Position numbers and translations under genes: made by a program. The notes beneath the pieces were generated by a model. The model ran no database searches and had not been told where the DNA came from. It saw only the letters and a list, made by a program, of their open reading frames with translations. 64,000 bases of DNA from Kocuria sp. p3-SID1428. Lineage in GTDB: Bacteria; Actinomycetota; Actinomycetes; Actinomycetales; Micrococcaceae. The stretch covers positions 28,040 to 92,039 of the forward strand of contig NZ_JALXVH010000005.1 of assembly GCF_025149945.1 (NCBI RefSeq), in the 5' to 3' direction. Positions 33,122-41,693 of the stretch are shown here, piece after piece (within the stretch, counting starts at the first letter, position 1; every line of letters begins with the position of its first letter).

Positions 33122-34591
33122 GTGTCGCAGCTCAGCCAGGACCCCCGCCAGGATGTCGCCCCGTCTGCTCCCGCCGGGGCGGCTCCGCGACTCGAGTCCC
33201 GGCCCACGACCGCCGAGCGCCTGATCGGGGTCCTCTCCGACCCCTCGGATCCGGACTGGCGCCGTCCCGGGCCCGGTGCCACGGGGCTGCGCCGCGATGT
33301 CCTGGGGGCCCTGGCTCTGTTCGGGGTGGCCGCCCTCATCCTGGCCCTGCTCGAGAGCTTCGCCGGCACGAGCGAGGACCGGCCCCGCTGGCTGGGCTAT
33401 CTCATGGTCGCGCTGCAGATCCTGCCGCTGGCCGGGCGCCGCCGCTGGCCCGCTGCGGTCATGGTGGTCTCCACGGCGGTCTACGTGATCGGCTACTACC
33501 TGACACCCATGGCGGCGGGTCAGTCTGGGACGGTGCTCGGGCTGTACGTCGCGGTCTACACGCTCGTGGCCTGGGGGCCTTCGCGGCAGGTCGTGCGCAT
33601 CATCGTGGCCCTGTTCCTGGTCCTTCTGCTGCTTTGGGTGGGCATCGACCTGGCCATCACGGGCTCGTACGCAGAGATGGTCGAGGAGCTCGACTCCCAG
33701 GCCGGGCCCTTCGAGCCCATGTCCGCCTATTCGGCCTACTCCTTCCTGCTCAACATCCTGGGCTTCGGCATCACGATCTTCCTGGGGTGGACCTCGTGGC
33801 GCTCGGCGCTGCGCGGCCATCAGAACCGCGCGCAGGCCGAGCAGCTGCGCAGCCAGTCGCAGCGCCTGGCCTGGCAGGCGGTCGTCGAAGAGCGCCTGCG
33901 GATCGCCCGCGAGCTGCACGACGTGATCGCCCACCACGTCTCGGCCATCGGGATCCAGGCCGGGGCAGCCCGGAAGGTCCTGCACCGAGATTCCGAGCTG
34001 GCGGCCGAGGCGCTGCGCTCGATCGAGGGATCCAGCCGCCAGGCCGTGAGCGAGACCCGGCAGCTGCTGGGCGTCCTGCGAGCGGACTCGGACGCGGAGG
34101 CCGCCGATGGACAGCCGCGAGCGGAGACGGCGCCGGCGACGAGCCCCGGGCCCCGGCTGGAGGAGATCGAGCAGCTCGCACGCGAGCACGCCCAGCGCGG
34201 CCTGTCGGTGACGGTCACCTGGGTCGGCGGGGCAGAGGCCGCTGAGCTGCCGCCGACCCTCGGGCTGTCCATGTACCGCTGCGTCCAGGAGGCGCTGTCG
34301 AACGTGGTGCGCCACTCCACCGCCACCAGCGCCGAGGTCGTGATCCGCAGCATCCGCCGGGACGACCACGGCTCCGGGGCAGCGCAGGCGATCGAGCTCG
34401 AGGTGCTGGACGGGGGAAGGCCCCGTGCGGGCAGCGCCGGCACCGGCTTCGGACTGCGAGGACTGCGCGAACGGGTCCAGCTCCACGGCGGGACGGTGGA
34501 GATCGGCAGCCGGGAGCCCGGGCCCGGCTGGCGCGTGCGGGCGAGGTTCCCGCTCGAGAGGCTCGGTCCCGAGGCGCCCGACTCGGAATGA
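33122..34591 (+). CDS. Sensor histidine kinase, NarL/DesK type
   Basis: Membrane kinase of 489 residues. Residues 58-80, 92-106, 110-128, 136-150, 158-180 and 205-225 form about six membrane segments with little outside the membrane, typical of kinases that sense the membrane itself. The dimerisation motif is ERLRIARELHDVIAHHVSAI with phospho-acceptor His266 (HisKA_3). The ATPase domain includes YRCVQEALSNVVRHSTA near 383 and GTGFGLRGLRERV near 440. The response regulator follows 13 bases after the stop. The next operon encodes an ABC-2 exporter, a plausible target. Confidence 0.92.
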   Translation: MSQLSQDPRQDVAPSAPAGAAPRLESRPTTAERLIGVLSDPSDPDWRRPGPGATGLRRDVLGALALFGVAALILALLESFAGTSEDRPRWLGYLMVALQILPLAGRRRWPAAVMVVSTAVYVIGYYLTPMAAGQSGTVLGLYVAVYTLVAWGPSRQVVRIIVALFLVLLLLWVGIDLAITGSYAEMVEELDSQAGPFEPMSAYSAYSFLLNILGFGITIFLGWTSWRSALRGHQNRAQAEQLRSQSQRLAWQAVVEERLRIARELHDVIAHHVSAIGIQAGAARKVLHRDSELAAEALRSIEGSSRQAVSETRQLLGVLRADSDAEAADGQPRAETAPATSPGPRLEEIEQLAREHAQRGLSVTVTWVGGAEAAELPPTLGLSMYRCVQEALSNVVRHSTATSAEVVIRSIRRDDHGSGAAQAIELEVLDGGRPRAGSAGTGFGLRGLRERVQLHGGTVEIGSREPGPGWRVRARFPLERLGPEAPDSE

Positions 34592-34604
34592 GAGGATCAC
34601 AGCC

Positions 34605-35390
34605 ATGACCTCTGTGCTGCTGGCCGATGACCATGCTCTCGTGCGCTCAGGCTTCGCCATGGTGCTCTCCGTCGAGGACGACCTCGAGGTCGTGGGCCAG
34701 GCCGCCGATGGTCGCCAGGCCGTGGAGAGGGTTGCCGAGGGCGGTGTCGACGTCGTGCTGATGGACGTGCAGATGCCGGACATGGACGGGCTCGAGGCCA
34801 CCCGGCGCATCGTGGTCGCAGGCGGAGCCAAGGTCATCATCCTCACGACCTTCGACCGGGAGGACTACCTGTTCGAGGCGCTGCGCGCCGGGGCTTCGGG
34901 CTTCCTGCTCAAGAACGCCGACCCGGACGATCTGGTCGACGCCGTGCGCTCGGTGGCCGACGGTCACGCGCTGCTGGCTCCGGAGGCCACGGTGCGGGTG
35001 ATCCAGCGGTGGGTCGCCGCGGACGCAGCGGCTCCGGGCGCTTCCGCCCCCCACGGCGCAGCCGCGCCGACGTCGGCAGCCGCTGCGCAGCGCACGACCG
35101 GGACGACGGCGACCATTCCCTCCGCCGGCCCAACCACCGAAGTCGGCGCATCGGGCCCGGGGCGTCCGTCCGAGGAGCATCGCCGTCTGCTAGAGGGCCT
35201 GACCGAGCGGGAGTCCGAGATCCTTCGGCTCATGGCCGAGGGGCTGTCCAACGCCGAGATCGCCCAGCGCCTGTTCGTCGGCTCGGCCACCGTGAAGACC
35301 CATGTGTCGAATGTGCTGGCCAAGACCGGCAGTCGCGATCGGGTCCAGGCCGTCGTGCTGGCGCACCGGGCCGGCGTCGTCGGGTCCTGA
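34605..35390 (+). CDS. Response regulator, NarL/LuxR family
   Basis: A 261-residue DNA-binding partner of the kinase just upstream. The receiver has acidic residues at DD (8-9), phospho-acceptor Asp54 in LMDVQMPDMDG, and the lysine in FLLKNADPDD near 104. A linker of about 45 residues rich in Ala/Thr/Ser is longer than usual and separates it from the LuxR helix-turn-helix: LTERESEILRLMAEGLSNAE near 197-216 and SATVKTHVSNVLAKTG. AGAGGA lies 8 bases before the chosen ATG. Confidence 0.93.
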   Translation: MTSVLLADDHALVRSGFAMVLSVEDDLEVVGQAADGRQAVERVAEGGVDVVLMDVQMPDMDGLEATRRIVVAGGAKVIILTTFDREDYLFEALRAGASGFLLKNADPDDLVDAVRSVADGHALLAPEATVRVIQRWVAADAAAPGASAPHGAAAPTSAAAAQRTTGTTATIPSAGPTTEVGASGPGRPSEEHRRLLEGLTERESEILRLMAEGLSNAEIAQRLFVGSATVKTHVSNVLAKTGSRDRVQAVVLAHRAGVVGS

Positions 35391-35409
35391 AGCGCACGAT
35401 CTCGGGCCG

Positions 35410-35427
35410 CTCCGCCTCGCGGCGGAG
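35410..35427. terminator. Short hairpin after the response regulator gene
   Basis: CTCCGCC and GGCGGAG pair perfectly around a TCGC loop, 20 bases after the stop. It is a plausible terminator without a U-tract, separating the two-component genes from the ABC operon. Confidence 0.45.
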
Positions 35428-35503
35428 GCCTCGTCCGTGCCCAGACGCTGGGCTGTCCCGGAGGTTCCGTCGCACGGCGGAGGACCGCGGCGAGGCCCGT
35501 CCC

Positions 35504-35509
35504 TAGGCT
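35504..35509 (+). promoter_or_regulatory. Possible -10 (TAGGCT) of the ABC exporter operon
   Basis: TAGGCT lies 60 bases before the GTG of the ATPase gene, leaving room for a normal leader with AGGAG. No clear -35 is visible, so this is tentative. Confidence 0.35.
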
Positions 35510-35568
35510 GGTCCCAGTTGCGCTGGGGGAGCTGCCCCGGCGCTGAGGCCGAGAGCTCAGGAGCCCAC

Positions 35569-36534
35569 GTGAGCAGCACGCAGACAGCGCAGGAGACGCC
35601 CTCCGACGGCGCCGTGAGCCGCAGCACCACCTACTCGCCGCCCAGCCGGGGCCATCGGCTCGAGGTCCGCGGCCTGACCCGCACGTTCGGCGAGAAGTCC
35701 GCCGTCGACGACGTCTCCTTCACCGTGGAGCCCGGGGGCATGACGGGGTTCATCGGGGCCAACGGCGCCGGGAAGACCACGACCATGCGCATGATGATGG
35801 GCGTGCTGCGGATCCATTCCGGGCAGGTGCTCTGGGACGGCCGCCCGATCACCGCCGCCGACCGCGCGGGGTTCGGGTACATGCCGGAGGAGCGCGGGCT
35901 GTATCCCAAGCAGGGGATCCTGGACCAGCTCGGCTACCTCGGTCAGCTGCACGGCATGGAGCGCGCCCAGGCTCTGCGCGAGGCCCAGCGCCTGCTCGAG
36001 CGCTTCGATCTGGCCGATCGGCCCAAGGACAAGCTCGAGACCCTCTCGCTCGGCAATCAGCAGCGCGTCCAGGTGGCGGCCTCCCTGCTGCACAGTCCGT
36101 CCGCCCTGATCCTCGACGAGCCCTTCTCCGGGCTGGACCCGGTGGCCGTGGACTCGATGGTCGAGCTGCTGCGCGAGCACATGGCTCGCGGCGTCCCCGT
36201 CCTCTTCTCCTCCCACCAGCTCGACCTCGTGGACCGGCTGTGCGACTCCATGGTGATCCTCTCCGGCGGCCGCGTGCTGGAGCACGGCACCGCGGACGAG
36301 CTGCGCGCCGCCCGCCCGCTGTCACATCGCCTGCGATGCAGCGAGGACGTCGGATGGGTGCGCGAGGTCCACGGCGTGCAGGTTGAGGACCTCGACGGCT
36401 GCCGGGCCGTCGTGCGCCTGGACGACGACGCCGCACGCGCCGAGCTGCTGCGCCGAGCGCTGGACCGCGGCCTGCAGGAGTTCACCGACCTGGCGCCCAC
36501 CCTGTCCGAGATCTACCGCGAGGTGACCCGATGA
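35569..36534 (+). CDS. ABC transporter ATPase, NatA-like
   Basis: The 321-residue ATP-binding subunit of an exporter. It has Walker A GANGAGKTTTMRMMMG near 63-78, the Q-loop region, an altered signature LSLGNQQRVQVAASLLHSP near 161-179, Walker B ALILDEPFSGLDP near 181-193, and the H-loop in LFSSHQLDLVDRL near 213. A C-terminal domain of about 75 residues follows, as in NatA/YhaQ. The GTG start has AGGAG 6 bases upstream and gives 25 low-complexity residues before the fold. Its stop overlaps the permease ATG (ATGA). Confidence 0.92.
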   Translation: MSSTQTAQETPSDGAVSRSTTYSPPSRGHRLEVRGLTRTFGEKSAVDDVSFTVEPGGMTGFIGANGAGKTTTMRMMMGVLRIHSGQVLWDGRPITAADRAGFGYMPEERGLYPKQGILDQLGYLGQLHGMERAQALREAQRLLERFDLADRPKDKLETLSLGNQQRVQVAASLLHSPSALILDEPFSGLDPVAVDSMVELLREHMARGVPVLFSSHQLDLVDRLCDSMVILSGGRVLEHGTADELRAARPLSHRLRCSEDVGWVREVHGVQVEDLDGCRAVVRLDDDAARAELLRRALDRGLQEFTDLAPTLSEIYREVTR

Positions 36535-37778
36535 GCTCTGCGACCCGATCCGACGGACCCGATGCCTCCGCACCCGGTGCTTCCGAGGAGGCCGGCGGCC
36601 CCGGTCGCACGGTCGAGCGCCCGTGGCTGACCGTGATGATGCGGGAGCTGGCCGTGAAGGTCCGCAACCGCTCGGTGCTGATCTCCACGGCGGTCACGCT
36701 CGTGCTGATCGTCGGAGGCCTCGTGGCCTCCTCGCTGCTCTCCGGCACGGATTCGGGTAGCGAGCACGAGATCGCGGCGGTGGGCGCCGGCTCGGTCGAG
36801 ATGGTCGAGGCCGTCGATGACAGCCTGTCGGACGACGACTCGGCGAGTCCGTGGGAGGCTACGCGTCAGGAGGCCGAGCAGCTGCTCGACGACGGCGACG
36901 TGGACGCGGCCCTGGTCCACGAGGACGGCTCGTGGGTGCTGCTCGGCGACGGCTCCCTCGATCCGGTCCTCGAGCAGGCCGTGACGCAGTCGGTCTCCAG
37001 CGCGACCATCGCCGCGAACGCGGCCGGCGCGGGCACCTCGATGGATCAGCTCGCGCAGGGCTCCGAGGTGCGGGTCGAGCAGATCGGCGAGGGGTCGGAC
37101 AGCAGGGATACCGCGGCCTCGTTCGTGCTGCGCTACGTCTTCGCGCTGCTGTTCTACATGGCGGCGATCATGTTCGGGACGGCGATCGCCAACTCCGTCC
37201 TGGAGGAGAAGCACAACCGCGTGGTCGAGATCCTGGCCACGGCCATCCCGGTGCGCCAGATCCTCTACGGCAAGGTGCTCGGCAACTGCGTGATGGCGTT
37301 CGCGCAGATGGGCCTGTTCGCAGGCGCCGGTCTCCTCACGGCCTCGCTGCTCGGGCTCACGGACGACCTCGGCTGGGCGCTGTCGGCCTCCGGCTGGTTC
37401 ATCGCGTTCTTCGTCGTGGGCTTCGCCGCGCAGGCGACGATCTGGGCGGCCCTCGGCGCACTGGCCTCGCGCAGCGAGGACCTGAACACGTCCATGACGC
37501 CGATCATGACAGTGCTCGTCGTCGCCATGCTGGCGGGGCTCATGGGCACCGGCACCTGGCTGACGGTCGCCTCCTACGTCCCGATCATCTCGTCGATCGC
37601 CATGCCGGTGCGCCTCCTGGAGGGCGAGGCGGCCGTGTGGGAGCCCTTCGCGGCCCTGGCCGTGTGCGGCGCCTTCGGCTGGGCCATGCTGCGGATCGGA
37701 GAGCGGGTCTACCAGCGCGCGGTGTTCCAGGGCGGGCGCTCGCTGTCCTGGCGCCAGGCGATGCGGCTCGAGGACTGA
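36531..37778 (+). CDS. ABC-2 family permease, NatB-like
   Basis: A 415-residue membrane subunit partnering the ATPase upstream. One segment lies near 50-72, then an extracellular domain of about 120 residues (75-195), then five more segments from 200 to 390, the topology of NatB/YhaP-type ABC-2 permeases. Signature-like VLEEKHNRVVEILATAIPVR (near 224-243) follows the second helix, as expected. The substrate is unknown; NatAB exports sodium in Bacillus, but related pairs export antimicrobials. The neighbouring two-component system may regulate it. Confidence 0.9.
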   Translation: MSSATRSDGPDASAPGASEEAGGPGRTVERPWLTVMMRELAVKVRNRSVLISTAVTLVLIVGGLVASSLLSGTDSGSEHEIAAVGAGSVEMVEAVDDSLSDDDSASPWEATRQEAEQLLDDGDVDAALVHEDGSWVLLGDGSLDPVLEQAVTQSVSSATIAANAAGAGTSMDQLAQGSEVRVEQIGEGSDSRDTAASFVLRYVFALLFYMAAIMFGTAIANSVLEEKHNRVVEILATAIPVRQILYGKVLGNCVMAFAQMGLFAGAGLLTASLLGLTDDLGWALSASGWFIAFFVVGFAAQATIWAALGALASRSEDLNTSMTPIMTVLVVAMLAGLMGTGTWLTVASYVPIISSIAMPVRLLEGEAAVWEPFAALAVCGAFGWAMLRIGERVYQRAVFQGGRSLSWRQAMRLED

Positions 37779-37852
37779 GACGGCGCCTCCGGCAAGCGTG
37801 AGCGGACTCGCACCGGGGACCGGGGCGTCATCGCCTGCAGCCTTGACAGATC

Positions 37853-37861
37853 TGGCACAAT
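37853..37861 (+). promoter_or_regulatory. Extended -10 (TGGCACAAT) upstream of rpsP
   Basis: TGGCACAAT resembles an extended -10 (TGn plus CACAAT) about 130 bases before rpsP. The rplS promoter has the close match TGGCATAAT. A TTGACA at 37843 is too near to serve as its -35. Confidence 0.45.
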
Positions 37862-37994
37862 AGCCGGGTACCCGAAACGAGCGGACCCTCTCTCCGCCCG
37901 GATTCGCGTCCACAGGGTGCACCTCAAGATCGGCCCGCCCCACGGGAGCGTGACCGGTGCATCCGTACCTGAATACCAAGGAGAGATTGCACAA

Positions 37995-38432
37995 GTGGCA
38001 GTCAAGATTCGTCTGAAGCGCATGGGCAAGATCCGCGATCCCCGCTACCGCGTGGTCGTCGTGGATTCCCGCAAGAAGCGCGATGGTCGCGTGATCGAGG
38101 AGGTCGGCATCTACCAGCCGACGGAGAACCCCTCGCTCATCCGCATCACCTCGGAGCGCGTCCAGTACTGGCTCGGCGTCGGCGCTCAGCCTTCGGAGAC
38201 CGTCCTGGCCCTGCTCAAGGTGACCGGCGACTGGCAGAAGTTCAAGGGCCTGCCGGGCGCCGAGGGCACCCTGCAGCAGCCGGAGTCCAAGGCCGCCTTC
38301 GTGGCCGAGGACAAGGGTTCCGTGATCATCCCCGAGGCGATCACCCCCAAGGCGGAGAAGACCGAGGACTCCGCCGAGTCCGAGGCCGCCGCGGAGGAGC
38401 CCGCCGAGGCTGAGGCCGAGAAGGCCGAGTGA
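37995..38432 (+). CDS. rpsP: 30S ribosomal protein S16
   Basis: Small-subunit protein needed for 30S assembly. The conserved core [20 protein letters not shown] continues through [20 protein letters not shown]. At 145 residues it is longer than the usual 80-90 because actinobacterial S16 carries an acidic, Ala/Glu-rich tail (from about 110: [20 protein letters not shown]). The GTG start has AAGGAGAG 8 bases upstream. Its stop overlaps the next gene (GTGA). It heads the khpA-rimM-trmD cluster. Confidence 0.96.
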   Translation: MAVKIRLKRMGKIRDPRYRVVVVDSRKKRDGRVIEEVGIYQPTENPSLIRITSERVQYWLGVGAQPSETVLALLKVTGDWQKFKGLPGAEGTLQQPESKAAFVAEDKGSVIIPEAITPKAEKTEDSAESEAAAEEPAEAEAEKAE

Positions 38433-38677
38433 TCATGCTCGCCGACGCGTTGGAGCACCTGGTCCGCGGCATCGTGGACAACCCCGAGGACGTCGACGTC
38501 ACCGCTAAGAGCGGTCGGCGCGGCGAGACCCTCGAGGTGCGCGTGCACCCGGATGACCTCGGTCGCGTGATCGGGCGCCACGGTCGCACAGCGGCTTCGC
38601 TGCGCACCGTGATCAGCGCCCTGTCCGATTCCGAGGGCGTGCGGGTCGACGTGGTCGACACCGACCGCCGACGCTGA
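38429..38677 (+). CDS. khpA: KH-domain RNA-binding protein KhpA
   Basis: A small single-KH-domain RNA-binding protein of 82 residues, always found between rpsP and rimM in Gram-positive bacteria, where it pairs with KhpB and affects cell division and small RNAs. The RNA-binding GxxG loop is GRHG in [19 protein letters not shown] (near 44-62). Starts are GTG 38429, overlapping the rpsP stop, or ATG 38435; the choice changes two residues. Confidence 0.92.
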   Translation: MIMLADALEHLVRGIVDNPEDVDVTAKSGRRGETLEVRVHPDDLGRVIGRHGRTAASLRTVISALSDSEGVRVDVVDTDRRR

Positions 38678-38724
38678 GGCGAGTGGGTCCGCACGGACCC
38701 GGCACGAGCCATCGTGCATCGAAC

Positions 38725-38759
38725 ACGGCCCCCGTGTCCCGCAAGGGCGCGGGGGCCGT
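38725..38759 (+). terminator. Hairpin between khpA and rimM
   Basis: ACGGCCCCCG (38725-38734) pairs with CGGGGGCCGT (38750-38759) over 10 bp. The loop itself contains CCCGCAAGGG. It could terminate or attenuate the rpsP transcript before rimM. Confidence 0.55.
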
Positions 38760-38769
38760 CGTCATCCCG

Positions 38770-38789
38770 GGCCTCCTGAGCAGGAGGCC
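38770..38789 (+). repeat. Perfect palindromic hairpin before rimM
   Basis: GGCCTCCT and AGGAGGCC pair perfectly around GAGC, 43 bases before the rimM start. Its role is unknown. The AGGAGG in the arm would be hidden from ribosomes when folded. Confidence 0.45.
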
Positions 38790-38831
38790 ACGAACCACCG
38801 GCACGGGCAACCCGTGCGCAAGGAGCACTGC

Positions 38832-39497
38832 GTGAAGGTCCAGGTCGCCCGCATCGGCAAGCCGCATGGCATCCGCGGCGAAGTCACCGTCCAGCTGTTC
38901 ACCGACGACCCCCAGGGCCGCTGCGCCCCGGGCTCCGTCCTGCAGCTCGAGGCCGCCACCGATCAGGCCGCCCGCCTGGCGCCGACTGGCACCCTGGAGA
39001 TCTCCTCGGCCCGGTGGAACAAGTCGGTCATGGTCCTCGGCTTCACCGCGGTGAAGGACCGCAATGCCGCCGAGCTGCTGCGCGAATCCCGCCTCTGGGC
39101 CGAGACCGAGGACGACGACCAGGACGACGACGCCTGGTACGAGCACGAGCTGCTCGGCCTCGAGGTCGTGCTGGCCGCCGAGCTGGAGCAGGCGCAGGCC
39201 GAGGGGCGCGAGCCGGCCGCTGTCGGGAAGGTCACCGCGCTGCGCACGCTGCCCGCTCAGGACCTGCTCGAGCTCGAGCTGGCGGACGGGCAGGAGGGCA
39301 TGGTGCCGTTCGTCGAGCAGATCGTGCTCCAGGTGGATCCGGAGTCCGGCCGCGTGGTGATCGACCCGCCGCCCGGTCTGCTGGACCTGGAGGCGGCGCA
39401 GGGCACCGAGGACGAGGCCGCCGAGCGCGCCGCGGAGACCGGCGAGCCGGCGGATCTCAGCGGCCTCGAGCTGCCGGGGCAGGAAGAGCGCCCGTGA
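38832..39497 (+). CDS. rimM: Ribosome maturation factor RimM
   Basis: Binds S19 and helps the 30S head mature. The 221-residue product has the N-terminal barrel motif [20 protein letters not shown] (near 4-23) and a PRC-barrel from about 100 ([13 protein letters not shown]). The linker [10 protein letters not shown] between them and a 40-residue tail make it longer than the usual 170. The GTG at 38832 has AAGGAG 6 bases upstream, better than the GTG at 38814. The stop overlaps trmD (GTGA). Confidence 0.94.
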   Translation: MKVQVARIGKPHGIRGEVTVQLFTDDPQGRCAPGSVLQLEAATDQAARLAPTGTLEISSARWNKSVMVLGFTAVKDRNAAELLRESRLWAETEDDDQDDDAWYEHELLGLEVVLAAELEQAQAEGREPAAVGKVTALRTLPAQDLLELELADGQEGMVPFVEQIVLQVDPESGRVVIDPPPGLLDLEAAQGTEDEAAERAAETGEPADLSGLELPGQEERP

Positions 39498-40279
39498 AGC
39501 TCGACGTCATCAGCATCTTCCCGGAGTACCTGGCTGCCCTCGACCTGTCGCTGATCGGCAAGGCCCGGCGCGACGGCCTCCTGGATCTCACCGTCACCGA
39601 CCTGCGGGAGGCCGCCACCGACCGGCACCGCACCGTCGATGACACGCCCTACGGCGGCGGCGCCGGCATGGTCATGCAGCCCGAGCCGTGGGCGCGTGCC
39701 CTCGAGACGGTCCTGGAGTCGTCGGGGGAGCCGCAGCCCGAAGGAGATCAGCGCCCGGTGCTGATCGTGCCGTCGCCGGCAGGGGAGGTCTTCCGACAGT
39801 CGACCGCCTACGAGCTGGCTGCACGGGAGCACCTGGTCTTCGCCTGCGGGCGCTACGAGGGGATCGACGAACGGGTGCTGGACTGGGCGCACGAGCGCTT
39901 CGAGGTCCGGCCCATGTCTCTGGGGGACTACGTCCTCAACGGGGGAGAGGTCGCGGTGCTGGCCATGGTCGAGGCCATCGCCCGCCTGGTGCCCGGGGTG
40001 ATCGGCAACCCCGAGTCGCTCGTGGAGGAGTCGCATTCGGACGGGCTGCTCGAGTACCCCGTCTACACCAAGCCGGCGCAGTGGAGGGATCGGCCCATCC
40101 CGGAGATCCTGCTCTCGGGCCATCACGCCAGGATCTCGCGCTGGCGCCGCGATGAGCAGCTGCGCCGCACGGCGGCTCGTCGTCCCGATCTGCTCGAGCA
40201 GCTGGACCCGCAGACCCTCGACAAGCACGATCGCGCGCTCCTCGCCGAGCTGGGCTGGGAGCCGGGCCCCTCGCAGTGA
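39494..40279 (+). CDS. trmD: tRNA (guanine(37)-N(1))-methyltransferase TrmD
   Basis: Methylates G37 next to the anticodon, preventing frameshifts. The 261-residue SPOUT protein has [20 protein letters not shown] at residues 3-22, [17 protein letters not shown] near 50-66, and the SAM-binding trefoil knot with [15 protein letters not shown] near 117, [20 protein letters not shown] near 140 and [17 protein letters not shown] near 162. The start overlaps the rimM stop. Length and order are standard. Confidence 0.97.
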   Translation: MKLDVISIFPEYLAALDLSLIGKARRDGLLDLTVTDLREAATDRHRTVDDTPYGGGAGMVMQPEPWARALETVLESSGEPQPEGDQRPVLIVPSPAGEVFRQSTAYELAAREHLVFACGRYEGIDERVLDWAHERFEVRPMSLGDYVLNGGEVAVLAMVEAIARLVPGVIGNPESLVEESHSDGLLEYPVYTKPAQWRDRPIPEILLSGHHARISRWRRDEQLRRTAARRPDLLEQLDPQTLDKHDRALLAELGWEPGPSQ

Positions 40280-40317
40280 CCCCAGGGGCAGCGCGACGTG
40301 AGTTCGGCGCTGCGCTG

Positions 40318-40326
40318 TGGCATAAT
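40318..40326 (+). promoter_or_regulatory. Extended -10 (TGGCATAAT) of rplS
   Basis: TGGCATAAT about 200 bases before rplS fits an extended -10 and matches the element before rpsP (TGGCACAAT). No convincing -35 is present. The transcript would carry a leader of about 200 bases. Confidence 0.5.
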
Positions 40327-40338
40327 GATCGATCGCGT

Positions 40339-40529
40339 GTGCGCTGGGCACGCCCCTGCCGCAGGGGGAAGAGCGACCTCAACAGCGCACGCACCGCCTG
40401 ATCCCTCCACGGCGATCGGCGGCAAGCACACGACTCGCGGCACGCGAAGCCTCCGGGAGATCCCGCAGGGCCAGCGCTGTGCCGAAGACCTCACGCGGGC
40501 GACCTGCGGTGTCCGCCAGGAGATGCACT
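40339..40529 (+). promoter_or_regulatory. Structured leader of rplS
   Basis: Near its 5' end GTGCGCT (40339-40345) pairs with AGCGCAC (40384-40390), enclosing a CCCCTG-CCG-CAGGGG hairpin (40353-40367). The rest of the leader has no ORF. Leaders of ribosomal protein genes often bind their own product; that is an inference here. Confidence 0.4.
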
Positions 40530-40871
40530 ATGAACATCCTTGATGATCTCGATGCCAAGTCGCTGCGCAGCGACATCCCCGAGTTCTGGCCGGGAGACAC
40601 CCTGAACGTGCACGTCAACATCATCGAGGGCAATCGCTCTCGTGTGCAGGTGTTCAAGGGCTTCGTCGTGGGCCGTCAGGGCCAGGGCGTCCGCGAGACC
40701 TTCACGGTCCGCAAGGTCTCCTTCGGCGTCGGCGTGGAGCGCACCTTCCCGGTGCACTCGCCGGTGATCGACAAGATCGAGGTCCTGACCCGCGGCGACG
40801 TCCGCCGGGCCAAGCTGTACTACATGCGCGATCGCCACGGCAAGGCTGCTCGCATCCGCGAGAAGCGTTGA
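40530..40871 (+). CDS. rplS: 50S ribosomal protein L19
   Basis: Large-subunit protein at the 30S-50S interface. The 113-residue product shows the family core [20 protein letters not shown] near 17-36 and [20 protein letters not shown], and ends [25 protein letters not shown] lies 6 bases before the ATG. It has its own promoter and long leader after trmD, and is followed by three signal peptidase genes. Confidence 0.97.
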   Translation: MNILDDLDAKSLRSDIPEFWPGDTLNVHVNIIEGNRSRVQVFKGFVVGRQGQGVRETFTVRKVSFGVGVERTFPVHSPVIDKIEVLTRGDVRRAKLYYMRDRHGKAARIREKR

Positions 40872-40931
40872 TCCGCTTCCCCACTGCATGCCGCGTCCTC
40901 CGGGGCGCTTCGGCCGCGGGGAGCCGATCGA

Positions 40932-41633
40932 TTGGCTGAGCGCAGCACGCACGAGGACCCGGCTCCGGCCGGGTCCTCGTCGTCGTCTGAAGCCACGGCC
41001 GCCCATCGGCGGCACGGCTTCCTGGAGCGCTGGAGCCGCGGCTGGAGGCTGCTGGTCGTGGCCGTGATCGCCGCGCTCGTCGTGCTGATCGGCGTGCGCA
41101 CGTGGGTGGTGGACATCTACTACGTCGGCTCGCGGTCCATGCAGCCCACGATCGAGCCGGGGGACCGGATCCTGTCGGATCAGATGATCGACCCCTCCCA
41201 GCTGCAGCGCGGCGACCTGGTGATCTTCGACGGCCGCGGCTCGTTCGTCCCTGTGGACGATGACCCGCCCCTGGTAGAGGCCGGGCAGCGATTGGCCAGC
41301 TGGGCGGGGATCCGCCCGAGCGATGACACTTTCATCAAGCGCGTGATCGGCGTGCCCGGCGACACCGTGTCCTGCTGCGTGGACGACGGCCGCCTCACGG
41401 TCAACGGCGAGCCGCTCGAGGAGCCTTATCTCTTCCCCGGCGATGCCCCCAGCGAGACCGAGTTCGAGGTCGTCGTGCCGGAGGGGCGGCTGTGGCTGCT
41501 GGGCGATCACCGATCGGTCTCCGTGGATTCCCGGTCACTGCTCGGCGCACCGGGCGGAGGGCTGGTCCGGGCGGATAGAGTGCTGGGGACACCGGTCGCC
41601 GTCGTCTGGCCGCCCGGTCGGGACCTCCCCTGA
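40932..41633 (+). CDS. lepB: Signal peptidase I, first copy (intact)
   Basis: Membrane serine protease that removes signal peptides from exported proteins. The 233-residue product has one N-terminal membrane anchor (about 38-58). Box B is SRSMQPTIEPGDRI with nucleophile Ser69, box D is FIKRVIGVPGDTV with general base Lys136, and box E is GDHRSVSVDSR near 195. The Cys pair in DTVSCC is shared by all three copies. The TTG start has GGGGAG about 8 bases upstream. It is followed by two further paralogues. Confidence 0.93.
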   Translation: MAERSTHEDPAPAGSSSSSEATAAHRRHGFLERWSRGWRLLVVAVIAALVVLIGVRTWVVDIYYVGSRSMQPTIEPGDRILSDQMIDPSQLQRGDLVIFDGRGSFVPVDDDPPLVEAGQRLASWAGIRPSDDTFIKRVIGVPGDTVSCCVDDGRLTVNGEPLEEPYLFPGDAPSETEFEVVVPEGRLWLLGDHRSVSVDSRSLLGAPGGGLVRADRVLGTPVAVVWPPGRDLP

Positions 41634-41693
41634 TTCCTGAGCGTCGCGCGATGTGCCGTGCGGCGGCCCCCTGTTCGGAAGGAAGCACAGCCT

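Noticed and set aside
37843..37848. TTGACA as the -35 of rpsP
   Set aside because: The hexamer 17 bases downstream is GGGTAC, and the plausible TGGCACAAT is only a few bases away, so they cannot form one promoter.
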